NCBI GenBank assembly: GCA_034436335.1
Contig: DAOTVO010000047.1
Span: forward strand, 1-64,000
DNA from: UBA877 sp034436335
GTDB lineage: Bacteria; Chloroflexota; Anaerolineae; Anaerolineales; Villigracilaceae
Length of the DNA stretch: 64,000 nt
Direction of reading: 5' to 3'
Below the pieces are notes generated by a model. The model ran no database searches and had not been told where the DNA came from. It was given only the letters and a program-made list of their open reading frames with translations. A program made the translations under genes and the position numbers. Below are positions 59,178-64,000 of this stretch, in pieces (the stretch's first letter is position 1; each line of letters begins with the position of its first letter).

Positions 59178-60311
59178 CTAATAGAGCGAATCGACGACGG
59201 TCACATGTGTGCTTCCGCTGCGCCAGTCGTTCCACTGCACGTCGCCCGGCTCCAGCGGGACCTCGGGCTGGCACCAGCGGAAAATCCATTTGGCATCTTC
59301 CGGGCGGCAGTTGACACAGCCGTGCGAGCGCGGGAAGCCAAAATCGTTGTGCGAGGTCGTGCCGTGAATGGCAACGCCCGAACCGACAAAGAGGGTCGTC
59401 CAGGAGATGCCGGGCAGGTCGTAACTAGCGTTTTCGGCGGTGTTTGCCATGCGGACGGAGATGAGTTTGCGCCAGATGGCGTGTTCACCGAGCGGCGTAC
59501 TGCCCTCCCCCGCGCCGGTGGAGACGCGGCAAAAGTAGACTTCCCGCTCGCCCTCGAAGCACGAGAGCGTTTGGTAGGTGAGGTTGACCACGATTTTCTT
59601 CTGCGCCGGGTCCACGTCCGGGCTGATGGGGGCAATGTCTTCTTCCGTCAGCGGGCGGAAGGCCGCGCCGTCGGCCCAGAAGAGGTCGCCGGGGTTGCCG
59701 TAGCGTTCGTTGACGCGGTACTGCACCTGTCCGCCATCCAGGACGCGAATCTGGTCAATCCACATGACCTGGTGGTAATAGAGGCGTGGCTGAAGGTTGT
59801 AATAGACGTGGTCGCGCACCCAGCCGGAGATGGGAGCGGGGTTATCCACGATGAGGTCCACATAGGGGACGGTCACTTCGGCCCAAAAGCCACTCTTGCC
59901 TTCCGGCATAGCCGTCAGCGGGGTGTTGGGCTGGTTGCGGCAAGGCTGGAGGTAGCGCGCACGCAGGTAGCCTTCGGGAGTCTCCACCCAGCGTTGGCTG
60001 GGGACATCATAGGAGACCGTATCAGCCGCCACCTCGCGAATCCAGGGGAAGACTTCGTCGCGATATACGTTGCGGACGACGGCGGCGTTGACATCCGGGC
60101 GGACGCGCAATTCGATTTTTCCGCCGCTCAGGTTCACATCGGCGGCGCAGTTGCGGCCGAGCAGGTCGCCCTGGGGAAACTCGGGCAAGGTCAAAGCGCG
60201 AGGGGCGGTGAACAAGTCCCAGGTCCGGCGGGGAAACGCCAGCGCGCCCAGGCCGAGGGCGGAAAGTTTGAGGAAATCACGGCGAGAAAAGGGGCGATTC
60301 AGTTGAGTCAT
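59178..60311 (-). CDS. Tat-exported L,D-transpeptidase (YkuD)
   Basis: 377 aa from the ATG at 60311, decided by the leaderless promoter and the signal peptide. A Tat signal SRRDFLKLSALGLGALAF marks folded export. The middle (about 45-230) resembles SH3-like cell-wall-binding segments (KIELRVRPDVNAAVVRNVYR). The YkuD domain (about 245-345) contains IHGTTSHNDFGFPRSHGCVN with catalytic His and Cys. It makes 3-3 peptidoglycan cross-links or attaches proteins to the wall. It is first of the ykuD-ccdA-Grx/DUF2085-pgeF run. Confidence 0.92.
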   Translation of the reverse strand: MTQLNRPFSRRDFLKLSALGLGALAFPRRTWDLFTAPRALTLPEFPQGDLLGRNCAADVNLSGGKIELRVRPDVNAAVVRNVYRDEVFPWIREVAADTVSYDVPSQRWVETPEGYLRARYLQPCRNQPNTPLTAMPEGKSGFWAEVTVPYVDLIVDNPAPISGWVRDHVYYNLQPRLYYHQVMWIDQIRVLDGGQVQYRVNERYGNPGDLFWADGAAFRPLTEEDIAPISPDVDPAQKKIVVNLTYQTLSCFEGEREVYFCRVSTGAGEGSTPLGEHAIWRKLISVRMANTAENASYDLPGISWTTLFVGSGVAIHGTTSHNDFGFPRSHGCVNCRPEDAKWIFRWCQPEVPLEPGDVQWNDWRSGSTHVTVVDSLY

Positions 60312-60318
60312 GCAGGCA

Positions 60319-60347
60319 AGGATACCCGTAAACAGGCGGGGAGTCAA
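60319..60347 (-). promoter_or_regulatory. Leaderless promoter of the L,D-transpeptidase gene
   Basis: On the minus strand, TTGACT (60342-60347), a 17-bp spacer and TATCCT (60319-60324), with 7 bases to the ATG at 60311. It follows the terminator of the FxLYD gene. Confidence 0.65.
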
Positions 60348-60365
60348 CCGGCGAATGAGTCCGCA

Positions 60366-60397
60366 ATTAAAAAGCGGGGCGAGAGAGCGTCTCGCCC
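60366..60397 (-). terminator. Terminator of the FxLYD lipoprotein gene
   Basis: On the minus strand, GGGCGAGA/TCTCGCCC (60397-60390 with 60384-60377) is followed by CGCTTTTTAATTG. Confidence 0.85.
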
Positions 60398-60419
60398 TGC
60401 AACGAGAAAGCCGTTAGCG

Positions 60420-61808
60420 TTATGGCGCGTATTCTCCAAGGACAACGACTTCCACTGTGTAACTTGCCAGGTCGCCGGCCGGGTCAAGGTAGAGATAGGT
60501 TTCAAATTCACCGCCGGCGCCGGGAGCGAAGGCATCGCCGCTTTCAGGATAAACATAGCTATACCCGAATCCTACCAGGATACCCGATGCATCCAGAACC
60601 TTCACCAGAACGGCGACATCGGTCAGATCCTTGTAACTGTCGTTTGTAAACTGGCCGTTTACAGTCCAATAAGTGCGGTCTTTGGTGACATTGACATTCG
60701 ACGAAGTAATTGGGACGGTTTTGTAATAGGCTGGATAGGTCGTCCAGTAGTCCACCCGCAACGTGTAACTGTCCACAAGGGAGGCCTGTTCCTCGTTGAA
60801 ACCAACGACATTGAAGTAAGACACGTCAAAGGGCAGCGACTCGCCGCGTTTAATGGAAACCGGCAGCGATCTATAACGGGCGTCCAGGCAAAGGCCGTCG
60901 GCGCTATAAAGGCCGGCGACAAGCGCGGTAGAAATGGTTTTCGTACTGTCGTTGGTCAAAAAACCGACCAAATGGGCATCGTTGTAAGCATCAAAATAGA
61001 AATATGTCACATCAATGTATATGGGGTGTGAGGAGATTTCATCAGAAACGCGCGCATCCCACCAAAGAGACCACTGCGTGGCATCACTCGGAGGCTTTTG
61101 GAAAGAAATGGCAAAAGGGGTGCGGTCGAAACCATCAGCATCTCCCGCCGGAGCGAGCAGAGAGGCGTAGTCAAGGCTCCAATCCGCCGAGAGGACGGCA
61201 TCCGAGTCGTTCAGGACGCCACCCGCCAGGGAGGCAATATACGCCCAGTCAGAGCCTAGATTGACCAGTTCGCCGGTCAGATACAGGTAACCATCGCTGC
61301 CTTCAACAATTTGAACGCCCTTGTAGGTAACATTTGCCCGCGTAGCCGTGCTCAGTTCATAGTTGCCCACAGTCACCTTATACGAGGCGGGAACGTCGGA
61401 GGCAACCGTCTCCAAACAAAACTCGAATGGACTGCTATCTCCCGGGGCCAGGACAGAAAGCATAGGATGGATAATCTCCGCCTCAATCGGGCTGCCGTTT
61501 TCATCCATCAGCAGCGAAGCGCCGCTGGCATTGCGCACTTCGACCAGGAGTTCGATGTTTTCGAGCGTCGCGTTGGAGGCGTTCAGCACTTCGCCATAAA
61601 TGTAGAAATAGCCCCATTGGTCCGGAAAGGAAGTGACGGAAAGGATTTGTAACGTATCTTCGGGTGGAGGATTGACCGGCGGCTGGGTGACGGGCGGGTT
61701 GAGCGGCGGCTGTTGAGTAGTAGGCGGTTTGCCGCCGCCAAAGGAGCAGGCCAGGACAGATAAAATAAGCAGACTGGCGGCCAGAGCCAAGAAAAATTTG
61801 TTTTTCAT
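60420..61808 (-). CDS. Lipoprotein with repeated FxLYD-type beta-sandwich domains
   Basis: 462 aa. Signal KNKFFLALAASLLILSVLAC ends at a lipobox Cys, followed by a Pro/Gln-rich linker (PPTTQQPPLNPPVTQPPVNP). Three or so related domains carry the FxLYD-like pattern YFYIYGEVLNASNATLENIE, YLYLTGELVNLGSDWAYIAS and TYWTVNGQFTNDSYKDLTDV. Such domains are found in surface lipoproteins and are thought to bind partners or simply space proteins. No enzyme motif is seen. GAGGAG precedes the ATG, and the gene has its own terminator. It is anchored on the outside of the membrane. Confidence 0.82.
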   Translation of the reverse strand: MKNKFFLALAASLLILSVLACSFGGGKPPTTQQPPLNPPVTQPPVNPPPEDTLQILSVTSFPDQWGYFYIYGEVLNASNATLENIELLVEVRNASGASLLMDENGSPIEAEIIHPMLSVLAPGDSSPFEFCLETVASDVPASYKVTVGNYELSTATRANVTYKGVQIVEGSDGYLYLTGELVNLGSDWAYIASLAGGVLNDSDAVLSADWSLDYASLLAPAGDADGFDRTPFAISFQKPPSDATQWSLWWDARVSDEISSHPIYIDVTYFYFDAYNDAHLVGFLTNDSTKTISTALVAGLYSADGLCLDARYRSLPVSIKRGESLPFDVSYFNVVGFNEEQASLVDSYTLRVDYWTTYPAYYKTVPITSSNVNVTKDRTYWTVNGQFTNDSYKDLTDVAVLVKVLDASGILVGFGYSYVYPESGDAFAPGAGGEFETYLYLDPAGDLASYTVEVVVLGEYAP

Positions 61809-61839
61809 TGGTTTTCTCCTCTTGAGATAGGATATTTAT

Positions 61840-62493
61840 TTAATTGGCGGCAAAAAAGAATTCCAGCCCCTTTAAGCACCCCCTGCCCACCTTGTGACCG
61901 CCTTCGGTTTCGCAGTAGTGAACCCGGCAACCGGCCTCGCTCAGCAAACGATCAGCCTGGCGCGCTCGCTCGACGGGAACCAGGTCATCGGCGCGGCCGT
62001 GAGAGATGAAAATCTCCTTGCCCGTCAGGGCAGCCAGCCTCGCCTCCGCCCCGGCGGGCAGGAACCCGGCCAGCACGGCCAGGCGATTCACCCGCTGCGG
62101 GTAGAGGACGCCCAGCGTGTAGGCCAGGGCCGCCCCCTGACTGAAGCCGGCGGCGTCGAACGAAGAGACGTCCAGGCCCGAAACAGACTGCCATTCATCG
62201 AGAAACTTCATCAGCAACTCGGCGCCAGGGCGCAGGTCTTCCAGGGAGGGGAAGCCCCAACTGCCGGGGGTCACCTCCCGCCAGGAATAGCCGCCTTCGG
62301 GCACAGGGTAAGGAGCGCGGGGCAGAAGGACGGCGCAAGATGCAGACATCCGCTCGGCAAAGAACCACATCGAGTTCTCGTTGCCCGTCCAGCCGTGCAA
62401 CATCAAGACCAGCCGCGGCGAGGGAATGTTCGCCGGGCGGAGACGATATGTCCAGCCATGGAGGGTGAGAGGAGGGTCAGTCGGAATTCGCAC
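61840..62493 (-). CDS. Phospholipase/carboxylesterase-type alpha/beta hydrolase
   Basis: 217 aa. VLMLHGWTGNENSMWFFAER (oxyanion region), DAAGFSQGAALAYTLG with nucleophile Ser, SHGRADDLVPVE with Asp and ETEGGHKVG with His give a full catalytic triad of the carboxylesterase/dienelactone-hydrolase type. It is cytoplasmic, with no signal peptide. It overlaps the small membrane-protein gene by 17 bp and follows the patatin gene, so three genes likely form one lipid- or ester-related transcript. Substrate unknown. Confidence 0.88.
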   Translation of the reverse strand: MRIPTDPPLTLHGWTYRLRPANIPSPRLVLMLHGWTGNENSMWFFAERMSASCAVLLPRAPYPVPEGGYSWREVTPGSWGFPSLEDLRPGAELLMKFLDEWQSVSGLDVSSFDAAGFSQGAALAYTLGVLYPQRVNRLAVLAGFLPAGAEARLAALTGKEIFISHGRADDLVPVERARQADRLLSEAGCRVHYCETEGGHKVGRGCLKGLEFFFAAN

Positions 62494-62704
62494 GTTTCAC
62501 CAGCCAATCGAGCAAAAAAAGAACAAGGAAAACTATCAGCCCAGGAGCGAGGCCGCCGAGAATGCAGAGCAAGCCCAGCAAGGCAGCCTCGCGCCCATAG
62601 ATTAGATAAATCAGCCCGTCGCCGACCAGCAAGAGCAGCGCCAGAGCGCCAAGGGCCAGGCGTACATTGGTCTGACGAGCATAGCGGCGGAGGTCACGGC
62701 TCAT
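62477..62704 (-). CDS. Small two-helix membrane protein
   Basis: 75 aa from the ATG at 62704; a longer frame inside the patatin gene is rejected because it has no hydrophobic or family features. Basic head MSRDLRRYARQTNVR, then two hydrophobic segments LALGALALLLLVGDGLIYLIY and LGLLCILGGLAPGLIVFLVLF (split here by GREAAL), and a basic tail. Both gene ends overlap neighbours (11 bp with patatin, 17 bp with the esterase), so it is translationally coupled. Family not recognised. Confidence 0.7.
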   Translation of the reverse strand: MSRDLRRYARQTNVRLALGALALLLLVGDGLIYLIYGREAALLGLLCILGGLAPGLIVFLVLFLLDWLVKRANSD

Positions 62705-63596
62705 GGTTGGGACGCGCAGAGCGGCGCGGGAACAGGCGGCGGCGCACGCGTCCGCTCCAGGAAACGGCGCGGCGCAGGTCGGGCAAAGCGGCTTCGGCGG
62801 CAATTTCGCCGCGGCGGATGACATCGGCCACATCCACCTGGTCGAGCAGTCCGATGTGACTGACATCAGGGTGAATGACCACTTCCGGCTGCTCAAGTTG
62901 CAGGCGCAGTTCGGTCAACATGCGAGCGCCGATATCCACCGAGGCTGCAAAGATTCGAAAGGCCTGGGCAATGCGCGTCTGCGTCAGGCGGCGCAGGACG
63001 GGGCCGGGCAACGGCACGGGGAGAGGCAGTTTCTCCAGGTCAACCGCCGGTTCGGTCTGAGGGGTAAGGGAGACGGCAACGACCGGCAGGGCCGGGGCTA
63101 GTCCACGCGCCACCGCAACCGGCACCGGGTCGAGAACGCCGCCGTCCACCAATTCGTGGCCGCCCAAGATTTTCGGCGGGAAGACGCCCGGCACAGCAAT
63201 CGTCGCCAGGACGGCCTCGGCTACCGGGCCATCGTTGAGGATCACTTCGCGGCCGGAGCGCACGTCCACCGCCGTCAGAGCGCAGGGAATCTTCAGGTCG
63301 GCAAACGTCCGCTCGCCGAGAAATTCTTTCAACACATGCCGCGCCCCCGCCAGGCCGAGCAGGCCGGGGCCGTCTTCCTGATCGCGTGTGTAGAGGCTCT
63401 CGGCGTCCAGTTCGAGGAAGCGGCGCTCCATCTCATCCGGCGAGTAACCGGACGCGTAGAGGGCGGCCACGATTCCGCCGGCGCTCGTCCCGGCCACAGC
63501 GCGGATGCGGAAACCTTCCCGCTTCAACACACGCAGAACGCCGACGTGAGAATAGCCGCGCGAGCCGCCGCCTCCCAGTGCAAGGGTAATCTCCAT
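62694..63596 (-). CDS. Patatin-like phospholipase (RssA/NTE family)
   Basis: 300-aa serine lipase with a Ser-Asp dyad. LALGGGGSRGYSHVGVLRVL is the oxyanion-hole loop, VAGTSAGGIVAALYASG holds the nucleophile Ser and ELVDGGVLDPVPV the catalytic Asp. There is no signal peptide. The family hydrolyses phospholipids or lysophospholipids at the membrane. AAAGGA lies upstream of the ATG. It is followed by an overlapping small membrane protein and an esterase. Confidence 0.92.
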   Translation of the reverse strand: MEITLALGGGGSRGYSHVGVLRVLKREGFRIRAVAGTSAGGIVAALYASGYSPDEMERRFLELDAESLYTRDQEDGPGLLGLAGARHVLKEFLGERTFADLKIPCALTAVDVRSGREVILNDGPVAEAVLATIAVPGVFPPKILGGHELVDGGVLDPVPVAVARGLAPALPVVAVSLTPQTEPAVDLEKLPLPVPLPGPVLRRLTQTRIAQAFRIFAASVDIGARMLTELRLQLEQPEVVIHPDVSHIGLLDQVDVADVIRRGEIAAEAALPDLRRAVSWSGRVRRRLFPRRSARPNHEP

Positions 63597-63626
63597 GAAA
63601 TTCCTTTCAAAACAAGAATGAAGATA

Positions 63627-64000
63627 TTATACCGAAGAGTATCCCAACACTTGCCGCATAGCCTGCACGAGATGCCGCAAGTCACGCCTAGAGTTATATC
63701 CCTGAAAACTGACGCGCAGCAATTTGCGCCCGTTCCAGGCAATCAGCGGCGTTTCGATGCGGTGTTCGTCGTACAGGCGGCGCTTCAGGTCGGCCAGATC
63801 AACGCTTTCGGGCAGGGGGATGCTGACGAACTGCCCGAACCATTCCTGCCCGGCTAGGGGCGGCAGACCGGTCAGGGCGGTTATCGCTTCGAGGGCGCGG
63901 CGCGCCAGGTCATGACACGCCATCCGCACGCGCGGCCAGTCGTGCTCCTGCTGGAAGCGAATCGCCTCGGGAACGGACAGAAATGCGGCAATGTCGCGCG
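63627..64000 (-). CDS. Class-V aminotransferase (isopenicillin-N-epimerase-like), C-terminal part
   Basis: The frame is open to the window edge, so only the C-terminal ~124 residues are present. It reads RDIAAFLSVPEAIRFQQEHD at the edge, then CHDLARRALEAITALTG, and ends RIETPLIAWNGRKLLRVSFQ...GYNSRRDLRHLVQAM. This is the C-terminal small domain of PLP-dependent CefD/EgtE-like aminotransferases. The PLP lysine lies outside the window, so activity cannot be judged. The stop at 63627 lies 30 bp before the patatin start, and the genes may be co-transcribed. Confidence 0.85.
   Translation of the reverse strand, partial: RDIAAFLSVPEAIRFQQEHDWPRVRMACHDLARRALEAITALTGLPPLAGQEWFGQFVSIPLPESVDLADLKRRLYDEHRIETPLIAWNGRKLLRVSFQGYNSRRDLRHLVQAMRQVLGYSSV

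Noticed and set aside
58425..61031. 868-codon plus-strand open frame
   Set aside because: It runs antisense to ccdA, ykuD and the FxLYD gene, which have strong motifs; the frame is a by-product of GC-rich codon use and has no recognisable domains.

Overview
The window comes from a GC-rich bacterium, most likely a Chloroflexota of the class Anaerolineae. The evidence is a mosaic of traits rather than a marker gene: single-chain pyruvate:ferredoxin oxidoreductase next to a DHOD-like protein, very long multi-GAF sensor proteins, DUF2085/DUF4126/DUF5362 membrane proteins, Pro/Thr-rich lipoproteins, and many small dispersed repeats. The oxidoreductase suggests a largely anaerobic, sugar- and amino-acid-using life. 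No rRNA, tRNA, CRISPR array or prophage was seen.

Layout. 1-3325 (+): phosphohexomutase (cut by the window edge), TatD nuclease and polyprenyl diphosphate synthase. 3322-10869 (-): three signalling genes, namely a PocR/PAS/GAF/HD-GYP protein, a PAS histidine kinase with a dead receiver, and a receiver-GAF protein. 11161-17557 (+): GH13 glucosidase, a degenerate DNA-methylase-like protein and a run of small membrane proteins. 17578-22660 (-): a thiamine module consisting of TPP riboswitch, terminator, thiamine pyrophosphokinase, ThiB-ThiP-ThiQ-like ABC transporter and a DUF402 protein. 22687-37457 (-): ten tightly packed genes behind one good promoter, combining DUF4388 protein, MglA/Arf-like GTPase, alpha/beta hydrolase, V4R protein, beta-helix protein, acyl-ACP reductase (AAR) homologue, receiver-GGDEF-like protein, a 2481-residue kinase with about 11 GAF modules, a lone receiver and a second hydrolase that has lost its serine. 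This operon is the best candidate in the window for an undescribed system: sensing and signalling coupled to fatty-aldehyde or lipid chemistry.

37696-46710 (+): trpS, dtd, galK, a LysM lipoprotein, a NUDIX hydrolase, pyruvate:ferredoxin oxidoreductase and a DHOD-like protein. 46958-51308 (-): infA and rpsU (with an attenuator-like leader), then ahcY, a PfkB (adenosine-kinase-like) gene and mtnA, which form a methyl-cycle/salvage group. 51418-53829 (+): a lipoprotein lytic transglycosylase. 53870-64000 (-): DUF167, yggT, yggS, a REP array carrying a RAYT transposase, pgeF, a glutaredoxin-DUF2085 fusion, ccdA, a Tat-exported L,D-transpeptidase, an FxLYD lipoprotein, two lipases/esterases with a small membrane protein, and the end of a class-V aminotransferase.

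Two themes cut across the genes. First, small repeats are dense: a MITE-like element in two inverted copies (one with a perfect 8-bp target duplication), twelve 75-76-bp REP units around a RAYT gene, a 126-bp tandem pair, and short repeats read in frame inside tatD, the thiamine transporter genes and the mutase. Second, at least six genes have a recognisable -10 box only 6-10 bases before the start codon and no ribosome binding site, which predicts leaderless transcripts.
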